From Hyphomicrobiales bacterium (GTDB lineage: Bacteria; Pseudomonadota; Alphaproteobacteria; Rhizobiales; NORP267): a stretch of 64,000 nucleotides of DNA. Below are positions 1 to 9,341 of this stretch, piece after piece (the first letter of the stretch is position 1; the number at the start of each line of letters is the position of its first letter). The notes under the pieces were generated by a model. It was not told the origin of the DNA, ran no database searches, and saw only the letters and a program-made list of their open reading frames with translations. Position numbers and translations under genes: made by a program. The stretch covers positions 90,652-154,651 of the forward strand of contig JAJFGZ010000047.1 of assembly GCA_021775855.1 (NCBI GenBank), read 5' to 3'.

Positions 1-48
1 ACGGCCCCGGGGTAAGCAACGGGATGTCAATGCAGGAGCACTCGACCA

Positions 49-657
49 ATGACTAAAAATCAAGGCGCACCGAAACTCTGGGTCTCGCTGGCAACCGCAG
101 CGGTGTTTGCCATTGCTGTCTTTGCCGTTGGGTTTTCAATTTACGTGACCTTCTTTGCCAAGCCGGAACTCTCCCCTCTAGCGCTGACAAACCAGCAATT
201 CAGTTTGGTCAATCACCGGGGCGAGGAAGTGACCCCGGAGAAGTATACCGGCCGCCCGACTGCGATCTTTTTCGGCTATACAAACTGCCCCGAAATCTGC
301 CCGACAACGCTCAACGATATCGGAATCGTCGCGGGTGATTTGGGAGACACCGCCGACAATATCAATTTCGTATTCGTTACCATCGACCCTGAACGCGATA
401 CCGTCGACCTGCTCGCGCAATATATGACTTCGTTCGATCGCCACATTGAAGGTGTCACGGGCAGCCTTGAAGAGATCAGCAAATTCGCTGGGGGGTTGGG
501 CGTATTTTTTCGCAAGACCGACGAAGGTCCGGTCTATGAGATGGATCACACGACATGGATTTATCTGTTCAACAGAAGCGGCGAATTTGTCCGGACCGCC
601 AACCTGCGCAACCCCAACGAGAATCTTACTGAAGCCCTTCAAACCCTTGCGAATTAA
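49..657 (+). CDS. SCO1/SenC family copper-binding protein
   Basis: Membrane-anchored thioredoxin-fold protein of the SCO1/SenC family, which delivers copper to the CuA site of cytochrome c oxidase or acts in periplasmic thiol/copper handling. One N-terminal membrane segment (about residues 10-36) is followed by a periplasmic domain with the CPEIC copper motif (Cys80, Cys84) and the conserved distal histidine (His167 in MDHTTW). The length of 202 aa is normal for the family. A GGAGCA ribosome site lies just upstream of the ATG. No oxidase genes are visible in the window, so the partner is unknown. Confidence 0.92.
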   Translation: MTKNQGAPKLWVSLATAAVFAIAVFAVGFSIYVTFFAKPELSPLALTNQQFSLVNHRGEEVTPEKYTGRPTAIFFGYTNCPEICPTTLNDIGIVAGDLGDTADNINFVFVTIDPERDTVDLLAQYMTSFDRHIEGVTGSLEEISKFAGGLGVFFRKTDEGPVYEMDHTTWIYLFNRSGEFVRTANLRNPNENLTEALQTLAN

Positions 658-759
658 GTTCCAGGGGTATGGTTAACCATAAAACTGCGTCGCACGGCCT
701 TGTGACCCGGCCAGTGGCCATGGCGTGATATCGTCCAGCTTTCACAGCGGACCTACACC

Positions 760-1632
760 ATGATGCCAGAACGCAAAAGACCTTCGGAAATCCCAAATAT
801 CCAACCCGTATGGGAACATGTCGCGGACGATGCCCTGCGCACGTCCTATGAACGGTACAAGGCGATTTATCAGGTGCCATGGGTCGGGGTTTTCGCTCTC
901 GCATACGCGCGATACAGGAATTTCTTCGAACTCTGGCAGTCCGGATTGGCGGAATTGTCCGAGAGCCGCGAATATGTCGAAACAGTTCTGGCGTTGCGCC
1001 ATTCGGTCGAAAACGCAGTGGCTGAACTCAGCCCGCCACCAATCTCCGGGCGCCTGCGGGACCTGGGTTATTCAGATCGCGAGATGGACGAGATCAGGCA
1101 GACAATCGAGATATTCTCCCACGGAAATTTCATCCAGTTGCCGTCTGCATTTGCAACCCGCCATCTTCTCGAAGGGGGATCTCTTGGCACCTCCACCTCG
1201 GTCACGCCATACGGCAAAACGCACGCGCCCAACGTTTCCGTCCCCTTCATCATGGTCGAACCCCATCACACGCTGGCAGACCACAAAAACCTCTATGGCG
1301 ATGTCATGCAAACCCTTGGCTTGCCGTTTGTGAATTCAGATTATCGCGCTTTTTCACGCTGGCCTTCCTATTTCGCGTTGGCGTGGGGCGACCTCCGTCC
1401 GCACACAACCACACCGCAACACGAAGCCATCGCCCAGCGCATGCACGACGAATTCCTAAATGCCGTCTCGGACATGCCGAACCCGGCTGGCCTGACTGGC
1501 GAGAAACTCTTGGCTGCTGCTGAAATAGATGGTGATGTGGAAAACCTTCTGGCGTTGGTTCGGTTTTTCTCGTGGCTGATCCCCGGACTGCTGATCAACG
1601 TTGCCTTCTTCCGTGCACAATTGGAAAGTTAG
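760..1632 (+). CDS. dehI: DehI-type 2-haloacid dehalogenase family protein
   Basis: All-helical protein of the DehI (group I) 2-haloacid dehalogenase family, whose members hydrolyse D- and L-2-haloalkanoates by direct water attack. The family pattern appears twice as a pseudo-repeat: an N-terminal half around VPWVGVFALAYARYRNFFEL (residues 39-58) and a C-terminal half around SDYRAFSRWPSYFALAW (193-209). Asp194 sits where the catalytic aspartate is expected. The length of 290 aa fits the family. It may instead belong to the wider halocarboxylic-dehydrogenase-like group with another substrate. No haloacid transporter is next to it. Confidence 0.75.
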   Translation: MMPERKRPSEIPNIQPVWEHVADDALRTSYERYKAIYQVPWVGVFALAYARYRNFFELWQSGLAELSESREYVETVLALRHSVENAVAELSPPPISGRLRDLGYSDREMDEIRQTIEIFSHGNFIQLPSAFATRHLLEGGSLGTSTSVTPYGKTHAPNVSVPFIMVEPHHTLADHKNLYGDVMQTLGLPFVNSDYRAFSRWPSYFALAWGDLRPHTTTPQHEAIAQRMHDEFLNAVSDMPNPAGLTGEKLLAAAEIDGDVENLLALVRFFSWLIPGLLINVAFFRAQLES

Positions 1633-1677
1633 CTCGGTTGCAATTCCAGTTTGGGTCGGTTCGCCGGAAATTTCATT

Positions 1678-3087
1678 ATGACTAGCCTGAAAAAAAAGCT
1701 CTACGTCCCGCTCTTTTTTCTGCTGCTCACGGCTTGCGCGGTAGGGATCTCCAGCGAACCGGTCAATGTCCACCTGACCGACGCCATTCCCGCTTCACGA
1801 CCCGCTACCGTTGGCGAGGGCCTTCAAGCGGGCGATGTCATGGTTGGCCTCAGTTTTTCGGGTGGGGGCACCCGCGCCGCCGCGTTCGCCCATGGCGTAC
1901 TCGCGCAAATGGCAACGACACCCATCATTGTCCGGGGCGAGCAGCAAAACCTGTTCCAGCAGGTTCGGTTTATATCGGGCGTTTCAGGTGGCGCGGTCGC
2001 GGCCACCTATTATGGTCTCAACGGCGCGGCTGCGGTCGATGATTTCCGCGAACGGTTCCTGATTAGAAACGCCGAAGAGGGACTACGCACCACATTCAGT
2101 CCGCGAAATTTAGCCAGGGTGTTTGGTGGGGGAATGAACGATTCCAACCGGTTCAGCAACTGGCTCGATCAAAACCTGTTTTCAGGCGCAACCTTCGAAC
2201 AGCTCAACCGCCCAGACCGACCGCGCATTTTCATCAACGCAACAGACATTTTCAACCGTGCACCGTTTTTCTTCGCGCCAGTCACGTTTAATTCGTTTTG
2301 CAGCGACCTGAATGCCTACCCCCTCGCCTCTGCTGTCGCCGCCTCGGCAGCAGTGCCGCTGGTCTTTACACCGGTTGTGATCCGCACGTTCCCAGAAAAC
2401 TGCAACGCCCCGATGCCGGATTGGGTGGCTGGCGCCATGGACAATCCGGACGCACCCGCTATCCAGCGCAGGTTAGCGGAAGCGTTCACGCGCTACCGCA
2501 ACGGAGATACCCCTTTTATCAAACTGCTGGACGGTGGCGTCTCGGATAATCTCGGCCTGCAGGGCTTTTTGCTCGTACGTTTGAGCTCTCCAACTCCCTT
2601 CGGACCCATAACCGAGCAAAGCGCCGTCCGCATTGGCGAACTTGTTATTTTTGTGGTCAATGCCGGGCGCGGACCAAGCGGAGACTGGGATCAGACTATT
2701 TCGGGACCATCAGGTCAGGAGATGATTGCGGCGATTACCGATTCCATGCTGCAATCAACTTCGCGTAATTCTCTCGATGCCCTGAGGTTGGCCATGTCTG
2801 ACTGGCAACGCGAGTTGATCGACTATCGCTGCAGATTGTCGAGCACTCGTGTTCGCGAGTTGCGCGGAAACCTGACGGGATGGAACTGCAGGGATCTTAA
2901 AATTCGCATCACCGAAGTCAGTTTCGATGCCCTTGACCCCGGCCTAAAGGGCGAAGTGGAAGGCGTCGAGACCCGGTTTGCGCTACCTGAAGGACAGGTC
3001 GACCTGACCATCAGAGCTGGCCGTCAGGCACTCATGCGCAACCCTATCTTCCAGGCACTTCAAGCCAAATACGGTTCCGGAAACTAG
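1678..3087 (+). CDS. Patatin-like phospholipase lipoprotein
   Basis: Predicted lipid acyl hydrolase of the patatin family, anchored as a lipoprotein. The start chosen is the ATG at 1678, because a lipoprotein signal with lipobox LTAC (Cys20) begins there; the upstream in-frame TTG at 1651 would bury it. The patatin motifs are present: GGGTR oxyanion hole (62-66), nucleophile GVSGG (Ser103), and the catalytic DGG (Asp285). Length is 469 aa. The substrate is unknown; envelope phospholipids are the obvious guess. Codon use and orientation match its neighbours. Confidence 0.88.
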   Translation: MTSLKKKLYVPLFFLLLTACAVGISSEPVNVHLTDAIPASRPATVGEGLQAGDVMVGLSFSGGGTRAAAFAHGVLAQMATTPIIVRGEQQNLFQQVRFISGVSGGAVAATYYGLNGAAAVDDFRERFLIRNAEEGLRTTFSPRNLARVFGGGMNDSNRFSNWLDQNLFSGATFEQLNRPDRPRIFINATDIFNRAPFFFAPVTFNSFCSDLNAYPLASAVAASAAVPLVFTPVVIRTFPENCNAPMPDWVAGAMDNPDAPAIQRRLAEAFTRYRNGDTPFIKLLDGGVSDNLGLQGFLLVRLSSPTPFGPITEQSAVRIGELVIFVVNAGRGPSGDWDQTISGPSGQEMIAAITDSMLQSTSRNSLDALRLAMSDWQRELIDYRCRLSSTRVRELRGNLTGWNCRDLKIRITEVSFDALDPGLKGEVEGVETRFALPEGQVDLTIRAGRQALMRNPIFQALQAKYGSGN

Positions 3088-3373
3088 CGCCCGGCCCTAC
3101 GATACCAGTCGAAAGAATCCGAACCGGCCATAGGCCTGCTTCATTGTGGCAATCATCCCATCGTCAACACTGTATTTTGTTCTGAGCAGATGTTTCCGGC
3201 AAATTGGAGAGCGTAGCCGTCATATGTTTGCCGGCTGGTTTTATTAACCAAGCCAAAACATTCCCGGGCACCAGCTCGCCCAAGACCCGTTTTAACCATG
3301 TTTCTCACGAGAGAATTAATTGTTTGAGCCGACTATTTTAACCGCGTGTGGTTACCAGTCGGAGCGGGATTTG

Positions 3374-3775
3374 ATGTTTATTGACATAAAGACAATGGCA
3401 ATCGTGCTGGCGACCACGACTCTGCTGGCCGCGTGCAGCAGCTCGTCCCGGATTTCAAGCTTTGGGGCAACAGCGGTCAACTACAACGATTCTAGCTGGT
3501 GTGTCCCGCCGCGATTGAAGATGGTCCTGAACCGGGTGTCCCGCCGTTTTGGTACGGTCACCGTCACGTCAACGCACCGCCGGTGGCTCGAAAACCGCCG
3601 CGTCGGTGGCGCACGCGGATCGTATCACCGCAGGTGCCAGGCAGTGGATTTCACCGTCGCCGGTGGTTCAAGCGGCGTCCTCGCCTACCTCCGGGAACAA
3701 GACGCAGTTGGCGGCTATAAGCTATACCCTGGCGGCCATTACCACATCGATACCGGCCCCCGGCGCACCTGGTAG
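3374..3775 (+). CDS. M15-type (YcbK-like) peptidase lipoprotein
   Basis: Small secreted lipoprotein (133 aa) with the fold signature of the M15 D-Ala-D-Ala carboxypeptidase/YcbK group, probably acting on peptidoglycan. The lipobox LAAC ends at Cys21. The zinc ligands appear as GSYHRRCQAVDF (His85, Asp92) and GHYHID (His124); Cys43 and Cys88 could form a disulfide. The start at ATG 3374 follows GGAGCGGG and gives a proper lipoprotein signal, unlike the TTG at 3320. The catalytic site is complete, but the protein is short, so the precise peptidase specificity is not assignable. Confidence 0.82.
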   Translation: MFIDIKTMAIVLATTTLLAACSSSSRISSFGATAVNYNDSSWCVPPRLKMVLNRVSRRFGTVTVTSTHRRWLENRRVGGARGSYHRRCQAVDFTVAGGSSGVLAYLREQDAVGGYKLYPGGHYHIDTGPRRTW

Positions 3776-3884
3776 CGGGCGCGCTGCGGCGTGAATTTCG
3801 CCGGGAAACCAATCGGCCCGTTGACGAATCCGAACAGTCCGCTAGAAGAAGCGCAACCACCTCGGACAATCGGAAACCCCTCTT

Positions 3885-5549
3885 ATGGCGCGTCAATATA
3901 TCTACCACATGCACGACCTTTCAAAGTCGCATACGGGCGGCAAAAAGGTCCTGGAAGGGGTCCACCTGTCGTTTTACCCCGACGCCAAGATCGGTGTACT
4001 CGGGCCCAATGGCGCGGGTAAATCAACACTGCTGAAAATCATGGCGGGACTGGATGACGACTATACCGGTGAAGCCTGGGTCGCGGACGGCGCCAGCGTC
4101 GGCTACCTGCCTCAGGAACCGGAACTCGATGCCGAGCGTTCTGTCAGGTCGAACGTCATGGACGGAGTTGCCGGCGAACAGGCCTTGCTCGACAAATATA
4201 ACGAAGCCTCGTTGAAGCTTGCCGATGACTATTCCGACGAGCTGATGGACGACATGTCGAAGCTCCAGGAGCAGATCGAGGCCAAGGATCTTTGGGACCT
4301 GGAATCCCGCATCGATATGGCGATGGATGCCCTGCGCTGCCCGCCGGATGACGCCAACGTGGCAACCCTGTCGGGCGGCGAAAAACGCCGGGTGGCATTG
4401 TGCCGTCTGTTGCTGGCAAAACCCGACCTACTGCTCCTCGACGAGCCCACCAACCATCTGGATGCCGAAACGGTCGCTTGGCTGGAGCACCATCTGGAGG
4501 AATATCCAGGCGCGGTGCTGATCGTCACCCATGACCGGTATTTTCTCGACAATGTCACCGGCTGGATCCTGGAACTGGATCGCGGACGCGGCATTCCGTA
4601 TGAGGGAAATTACACAGCCTGGCTGGAACAAAAGAAAAAACGGCTCGAGCAAGAGGGTCGCGAGGACGCCGCCCTGCAACGCACCATCGCCCACGAGAAA
4701 GACTGGATCGACGCCTCGCCCCGTGCCCGTCAGGCCAAATCCCAGGCGCGCATTACGGCTTACGAAGATCTGCTCGGCAAGGCCCAGAAAGCCGATCTCA
4801 AGCAGGCCCAGATCGTCATCCCTGCGGGTCCGCGCCTTGGCGATCTGGTGCTCGAAGCCGAAGACCTCTCGAAGGGATACGGCGACCAACTGTTGATCGA
4901 CGATCTATCGTTTCAGCTCCCCCCGGGCGGCATAGTTGGCATTGTCGGGCCAAATGGCGCCGGTAAAACCACGCTGTTCCGCATGATCACGGAACAGGAA
5001 CAACCGGATTCCGGCTCGATCCGGATCGGCGACACGGTCAAGCTCGGATACGTGGATCAGAGCCGCGAAGACCTATCATCAGAGAAGAATGTCTGGGAGG
5101 AGATTTCCGGCGGAAACGACATGATCCAACTCGGTAAATCTGAAATAAATTCCCGTGCCTATGTAAGCTGGTTCAATTTTCGTGGCGGCGACCAGCAGAA
5201 AAAAGTCGGCCAGCTTTCAGGTGGAGAGCGCAACCGGGTGCAGATGGCCAAGATGCTGAAATCCGGCGCCAACGTCATCCTGCTCGATGAACCGACCAAC
5301 GATCTGGACGTGGATACCCTGCGCGCGCTCGAACAGGCGCTGGAGAATTTCGCCGGCTGCGCAATGGTGATCAGCCATGACCGCTGGTTCCTCGATCGCC
5401 TCGCCACCCACATTCTGAGTTTCGAGGGCGATAGCCACGTGGAATGGTTCCACGGGAATTTTACCGATTACGAGGAAGACAAGAAACGCCGCCTCGGACC
5501 CGACGCGGTTGTGCCGACCCGGATCAAATACAAGCGGTTTACACGGTGA
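3885..5549 (+). CDS. ettA: Energy-dependent translational throttle protein EttA
   Basis: Soluble ABC-F ATPase that binds the ribosomal E site and gates the first elongation step according to ATP level. Two ABC cassettes are visible: Walker A GPNGAGKST with signature LSGGEKRR and DEPTNHLD in the first half, and Walker A GPNGAGKTT with LSGGERNR and DEPTNDLD in the second. An arm and a charged linker lie between and within the cassettes. The 554-aa length and the C-terminal end YKRFTR are typical of EttA. It is monocistronic as far as can be seen. Confidence 0.95.
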   Translation: MARQYIYHMHDLSKSHTGGKKVLEGVHLSFYPDAKIGVLGPNGAGKSTLLKIMAGLDDDYTGEAWVADGASVGYLPQEPELDAERSVRSNVMDGVAGEQALLDKYNEASLKLADDYSDELMDDMSKLQEQIEAKDLWDLESRIDMAMDALRCPPDDANVATLSGGEKRRVALCRLLLAKPDLLLLDEPTNHLDAETVAWLEHHLEEYPGAVLIVTHDRYFLDNVTGWILELDRGRGIPYEGNYTAWLEQKKKRLEQEGREDAALQRTIAHEKDWIDASPRARQAKSQARITAYEDLLGKAQKADLKQAQIVIPAGPRLGDLVLEAEDLSKGYGDQLLIDDLSFQLPPGGIVGIVGPNGAGKTTLFRMITEQEQPDSGSIRIGDTVKLGYVDQSREDLSSEKNVWEEISGGNDMIQLGKSEINSRAYVSWFNFRGGDQQKKVGQLSGGERNRVQMAKMLKSGANVILLDEPTNDLDVDTLRALEQALENFAGCAMVISHDRWFLDRLATHILSFEGDSHVEWFHGNFTDYEEDKKRRLGPDAVVPTRIKYKRFTR

Positions 5550-5558
5550 TCAGAAAAA

Positions 5559-6185
5559 TCAGGCCCGGAGCGCGGCAATCAGGGCGGTTACGTCGCCGTC
5601 ATGGGAAGCAAGGAAGCGTTCGAACATGCGTTTCTGGAAGTAGCTGAGCCAGAACCCCGCGACACGTAAATCCCGTACCCTAAAGTTGCGCCCGCGCGGT
5701 GTCAGCAGCCAGTGCACATTATAGATGGCGCCTGTATCCAGATAGAGTTTGGATTTCACAAGTGTATCGCCCTCGCCATAAGGTCGTTCACCGGTAATAA
5801 CGGCACGCTCGACCGGATACAGCTCGACCTGCGAAGAAAAATACCGCGACATAAACGCGGCAACACCGCGCCGGTAGCGGACATCGTTCTCGGCTTCCAG
5901 GCTATCGCGATAGGTACCCAGCGAATACTCGGCAATTGTCGGCAGGTCGGCGTGCTGGTTGATTGCGCGAAGGAATGAACTGGACGTACCCGCACGCGCA
6001 GCGGCAAATAAATCGCCGGAAATACTCTGCAGATACTGGACGCCGGGACCGCCCTCGCTCTCACCGCGCTCGACAGCCGCAGCAGCGGCGAACGCAGGCG
6101 CGCGCGCGCTGACGGCAATCGCGGCAGCCGCCCCGAAAAGCGCGACTAGATTGCGGCGTGAGATGATATGCTTTCCGTTATTCAT
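5559..6185 (-). CDS. MlaC/Ttg2D-family phospholipid-binding protein, Tat-exported
   Basis: Periplasmic protein of the MlaC (Tgt2/Ttg2D) family, which ferries phospholipids between the outer-membrane MlaA complex and the inner-membrane MlaFEDB transporter. The body shows the family pattern (FRVRDLRVAGFWLSYFQKRMF near the C-terminus). The start at 6185 gives a leader with a twin-arginine motif SRRNLVALFG, as is common for alphaproteobacterial MlaC paralogues; an ORF extension further upstream lacks this logic. No mlaFED genes are adjacent, so this is an orphan copy, possibly a hopanoid- or toluene-tolerance-type paralogue. Confidence 0.82.
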   Translation of the reverse strand: MNNGKHIISRRNLVALFGAAAAIAVSARAPAFAAAAAVERGESEGGPGVQYLQSISGDLFAAARAGTSSSFLRAINQHADLPTIAEYSLGTYRDSLEAENDVRYRRGVAAFMSRYFSSQVELYPVERAVITGERPYGEGDTLVKSKLYLDTGAIYNVHWLLTPRGRNFRVRDLRVAGFWLSYFQKRMFERFLASHDGDVTALIAALRA

Positions 6186-6297
6186 AATCCGCACGCTAAA
6201 TTCAGATCTAATCAATAGCATTATCTCGCCATAGAGTGAACGAGGTGATAACAGATTTGCCGGATTCAGCAAACCTGACACTCTATGTCACACCATT

Positions 6298-7248
6298 TTA
6301 GCCATTTTTAGGCAAGCTCGGTGCATCCGCCATTAAACACAGAATTTCATACATCATGGTCGCCCCGGCAAGCGAAGTGACGCCGGACGAATCATAACTT
6401 GGCGCAACTTCCACCACGTCACCGCCGACAATGTCCAACCCGCGTAGTCCGCGCAAAAAGGCCAGCGCCTCTCGGGTCGTGAAACCACCGACTTCCGGGG
6501 TCCCAGTGCCCGGCGCAAAAACCGGATCCAAACCATCGATGTCAAATGTCAGGTAACCCGGCATATCGCCCACCGTCTGGCGGCACAAATCAATGATGCC
6601 GTTGATCCCGATCTCCTCGACCTGGTGCATGAATACGACTTTCATGCCGGCGCCCTCTGAATAATCCCACCCGTCGGGGATAATCTGCGACCCCCGGATG
6701 CCGATCTGCAGGGTTTTTTCGCCGACAATCAAGCCATCTTCGTGGGCCCTGCGGAACGGCGCGCCGTGCATGAACCGTGACCCCTGGAACTGGTCCCAGG
6801 TATCGCAATGGGCGTCGAAATGGATCAAAGCGACCGGGGACTTTGCCGCCACGGCCTTGAGAATAGGGTAAGATATCGAATGATCACCGCCCGCTGTCAA
6901 AGGGCGCACACCGGCGGCGACAATGCCCTCGTAAAATGCTGCAATCTCATCAACTGTCTTTGCCGGATCGTACATCTCGGTCAAAGGCACATCGCCCACA
7001 TCCGCCACATTCAAATCATCATAGGGGCTGTTGCGGGTCGCCGGATTGAGCGTACGCATCATACTGGAGGCGTTGCGAATTTCGCGCGGTCCGTGGCGCG
7101 CACCGGGCCGGTTGGTCACGCCGCCATCGTATGGCACGCCAACCATGGCGATATCGAGGCCCTTGAGATCGGTGGTATATGGCGCCCGTATGAAAGTGGG
7201 CATCCCCATAAACCGTGGATCGAGCATGGCACCGGTATTTGTTGGCAT
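6298..7248 (-). CDS. Agmatinase/guanidinobutyrase family ureohydrolase
   Basis: Mn-dependent ureohydrolase that releases urea from a guanidino compound. All metal ligands are present: GGDHS (His123), HFDAHCDT (Asp145, His147, Asp149) and TFDIDGLDP (Asp236, Asp238). The length of 316 aa and the N-terminal MLDPRFMGMPTFIRAPY resemble the agmatinase/guanidinobutyrase/guanidinopropionase group rather than arginase. The substrate cannot be fixed by eye. It lies between mlaC-like and trmO on the same strand, but with gaps that do not prove an operon. Confidence 0.9.
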   Translation of the reverse strand: MPTNTGAMLDPRFMGMPTFIRAPYTTDLKGLDIAMVGVPYDGGVTNRPGARHGPREIRNASSMMRTLNPATRNSPYDDLNVADVGDVPLTEMYDPAKTVDEIAAFYEGIVAAGVRPLTAGGDHSISYPILKAVAAKSPVALIHFDAHCDTWDQFQGSRFMHGAPFRRAHEDGLIVGEKTLQIGIRGSQIIPDGWDYSEGAGMKVVFMHQVEEIGINGIIDLCRQTVGDMPGYLTFDIDGLDPVFAPGTGTPEVGGFTTREALAFLRGLRGLDIVGGDVVEVAPSYDSSGVTSLAGATMMYEILCLMADAPSLPKNG

Positions 7249-7311
7249 GGAATTCCCCTAAAAATTTCGCCGGATTCTTGGGCCGGTTGTCTGAAACAGA
7301 CCCTAGCGAGC

Positions 7312-7809
7312 TTATCCCCTCGGTGGCAACGGGTTCGAGCGTTTGACGTGCCAATCGACAGTGGCGTCGGGTTTTGAATCGCCCGCTGCGAAATAGGGTT
7401 TGATATCGATCAGGGGCGTTCCGTCGACACAATCCACGTGGCGCACCGTCAATTCGTTCCCGTCAACACTCACCAGATCGGCTGCACTGAACCCTATCGG
7501 GTTCGGGCGGCTTGGCGAGCGAATAGCGAACACCCCATGGGGTTTGTCATCAACCGGCGGCACGTGCAGCAACTTGTTGCGGTCCGCTTGGTCGAGCCAG
7601 TAGAACAGCAGGATATGGCTACACCCTTCGATTGATTTCAGGCCGTCCGCGTATTCTTCGCTCACGACCACGCGGCATAATTTATCGGTTTCCATCGGAT
7701 TTCGGGGGCACTGATCCCGGCTTGTCCAGGGGGTATGTATCTTGCCGATGAATTGAATCCCGGCGTCAAATTCTTTTTGATCGGTCAAACCTGGCTTCCT
7801 CAAATGCAA
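7312..7809 (-). CDS. trmO: TrmO-like tRNA (t6A37) N6-methyltransferase
   Basis: Protein of the TsaA/TrmO (UPF0066) family, which uses S-adenosylmethionine to methylate N6-threonylcarbamoyl-adenosine 37 in some tRNAs. Recognised by FIGKIHTPW near the N-terminus, FAIRSPSRPNPIGFS (core motif) and GTPLIDIKPYF. The length of 165 aa corresponds to the catalytic beta-barrel domain alone; the extra C-terminal domain of the longer E. coli protein is missing, as in many alphaproteobacterial members. It is transcribed away from the methionine operon. Confidence 0.85.
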   Translation of the reverse strand: MHLRKPGLTDQKEFDAGIQFIGKIHTPWTSRDQCPRNPMETDKLCRVVVSEEYADGLKSIEGCSHILLFYWLDQADRNKLLHVPPVDDKPHGVFAIRSPSRPNPIGFSAADLVSVDGNELTVRHVDCVDGTPLIDIKPYFAAGDSKPDATVDWHVKRSNPLPPRG

Positions 7810-7992
7810 TCAGAAAACGGGCGGCTATCGGGCATGCAATCGGTCAACCTGAAGCCACCATTCGGAGACGTATTTTTCAGTAAAAAGATAACGCGAAACA
7901 CGGGCTCTGCCCAGTGGGTCATGTTGTTGGCGGCACTTTCATAGGGTTTTGCCGGCATCTCCGGACTGTGCTTTCAAGGCACCCCGCCAATC

Positions 7993-8151
7993 ATGACTGC
8001 GGCCGGGCAATTAACGGGGTCGACCGTCCTGATGCTGTCCGTTGTATTATCTGTGAACGCGTCCAGCGAAATAACGTTGCCTGGCATTCCTGCTATTTTG
8101 GCCGTCCTGTTCATGTCGGCCATCGAAGACCGGGTGTTAGGGCGAGCCTAA
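7993..8151 (+). CDS. Possible 52-aa two-segment membrane peptide
   Basis: Short reading frame from ATG 7993 to TAA 8149-8151. The translation has two hydrophobic stretches (STVLMLSVVLSV and IPAILAVLFMSAI) followed by a charged tail IEDRVLGRA, which is the pattern of a small inner-membrane protein. Against it, the only AAGG ribosome-site candidate is about 13 bases upstream, and I recognise no homologue. The hydrophobic composition could arise by chance. I include it only as a candidate. Confidence 0.27.
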   Translation: MTAAGQLTGSTVLMLSVVLSVNASSEITLPGIPAILAVLFMSAIEDRVLGRA

Positions 8152-8257
8152 ACTCGGAATCCCGACCAGATCGACACCTCATTTTTCAGATAATTTACCA
8201 TATTCACGCACAAACTATCGCTTGCGGCGACGGAACAATCTCGTTAATAATTATGAA

Positions 8258-8273
8258 ATAAAGATATCTTTAT
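8258..8273. promoter_or_regulatory. Perfect 16-bp palindrome, probable SahR operator
   Basis: ATAAAGATATCTTTAT reads the same on both strands, ends 54 bases before the sahR start, and lies in the AT-rich promoter stretch. It matches the general form of operators reported for SahR-type ArsR regulators in proteobacteria (an ATAAAG half-site around GATATC). Binding would give autoregulation and control of metF and metH. Confidence 0.82.
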
Positions 8274-8327
8274 ATCTATATTTTAATTGAAAAGCCGGGC
8301 ACCATTGTTGAATTCAGGAAAAGCGCC

Positions 8328-9341
8328 ATGAAGATGGATCTTGAAACATTGCTTGCCGGGCTGCGCGCCGGGAGCGACCCAACGCGACTGCGGTTGTTGG
8401 CGTTGCTCGCCCACAGCGATCTGAACGTGAAGGACCTGACCCGGATCCTGCGCCAGAGCCAACCACGCATCTCCCGACACCTGAAATTGCTGCACGAAGC
8501 CGGCATGATCGACCGGTTTCAGGAAGGCAGCTGGGTTTTTTACCGCCGCAAGTCCCGAGGCCCCGGAGCCGCATTGGCAACGGAAATAGCCGCGTTTGTT
8601 GATCTCGCCGACCCCATTGTGGCGCGCGATCGGGAGCGGTTCATCGAAATCAAGGAAGAACGCGCCGCAGCTGCGGCAGATTATTTCCGCGCCCGCGCGG
8701 CGGATTGGGACCGCTTGCGGGCGTTGCATATTGCCGAACAAGACGTCGAGACCGCCATGCTGGAGGCGCTTGGCGACCGCAGGTTTGGCCGGGTCCTCGA
8801 TCTTGGAACCGGAACCGGTCGCATCCTCGAGCTGCTTGCCCATAGAATAGATCGCGGGCTTGGCGTCGATGGCAGCCAGGAAATGCTGGCGCTCGCGCGC
8901 ACGCGGTTCGAAAAAGCCGAGCTGCACCATTGCCAGGCCCGGTTCGGCGATCTCTACGACCTGAATTTTGACGCCGGCGACTTTGACGCTGTGATCATCC
9001 ACCAGGTACTTCACTATCTTGACGATCCGGCAGGGGCGATTGCTGTCGCCGCCCGCATGCTGGCACCGGGCGGGCAATTGCTGATCGTCGATTTTGCCCC
9101 CCACGAACACGAATTCCTGCGCGACGAGCACACCCACCAGCGGCTCGGGTTTGCAACTTCCGAGGTGAGCGGGTGGATTGCCGGGACCGGATTGAAGTTG
9201 CTGAAGGCGCGCAATCTGGCGCCTCCCCGCATTGCGGGCAAAACCGCCATCACGGTCACCTTATGGCACGCCGAGCGCCCTGCTGTAGCGACTATCAACC
9301 CCGCCCTACCTGCAACCGAACCACGGATCCGTCCCACATGA
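8328..9341 (+). CDS. sahR: SahR-type ArsR regulator with SAM-binding domain
   Basis: Fusion of an N-terminal ArsR winged helix (residues 1-90; recognition helix around SQPRISRHLKLLHEAG) with a C-terminal class I methyltransferase-fold domain (motif I VLDLGTGTG, 156-164). This architecture is that of SahR, the repressor that senses S-adenosylhomocysteine and controls methionine-cycle genes. The ArsR part has no obvious metal-binding cysteine motif. Its stop overlaps the metF start by 4 bases (ATGA), so it is cotranscribed with metF and metH. The C-terminal domain could retain methyltransferase activity, but sensing is more likely. Confidence 0.87.
   Translation: MKMDLETLLAGLRAGSDPTRLRLLALLAHSDLNVKDLTRILRQSQPRISRHLKLLHEAGMIDRFQEGSWVFYRRKSRGPGAALATEIAAFVDLADPIVARDRERFIEIKEERAAAAADYFRARAADWDRLRALHIAEQDVETAMLEALGDRRFGRVLDLGTGTGRILELLAHRIDRGLGVDGSQEMLALARTRFEKAELHHCQARFGDLYDLNFDAGDFDAVIIHQVLHYLDDPAGAIAVAARMLAPGGQLLIVDFAPHEHEFLRDEHTHQRLGFATSEVSGWIAGTGLKLLKARNLAPPRIAGKTAITVTLWHAERPAVATINPALPATEPRIRPT

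Larger units (their letters stand above)
7810..8327. other. 518-bp gap between trmO and sahR
   Basis: No well supported gene. The gap holds the divergent promoters of trmO and sahR. It also contains a possible small membrane-protein ORF at 7993-8151 and an AT-rich stretch at about 8240-8290 that contains the 16-bp palindrome. A 115-codon ORF at 7914-8261 has no ribosome site and a composition unlike a protein. Confidence 0.7.

Noticed and set aside
7914..8261. 115-codon ORF in the gap before sahR
   Set aside because: No ribosome site, composition unlike a real protein, and it runs into the operator region at 8258.
9173..9337. Upstream extension of metF
   Set aside because: It lies wholly within the sahR coding region in another frame; the ATGA overlap and family N-terminus place the start at 9338.
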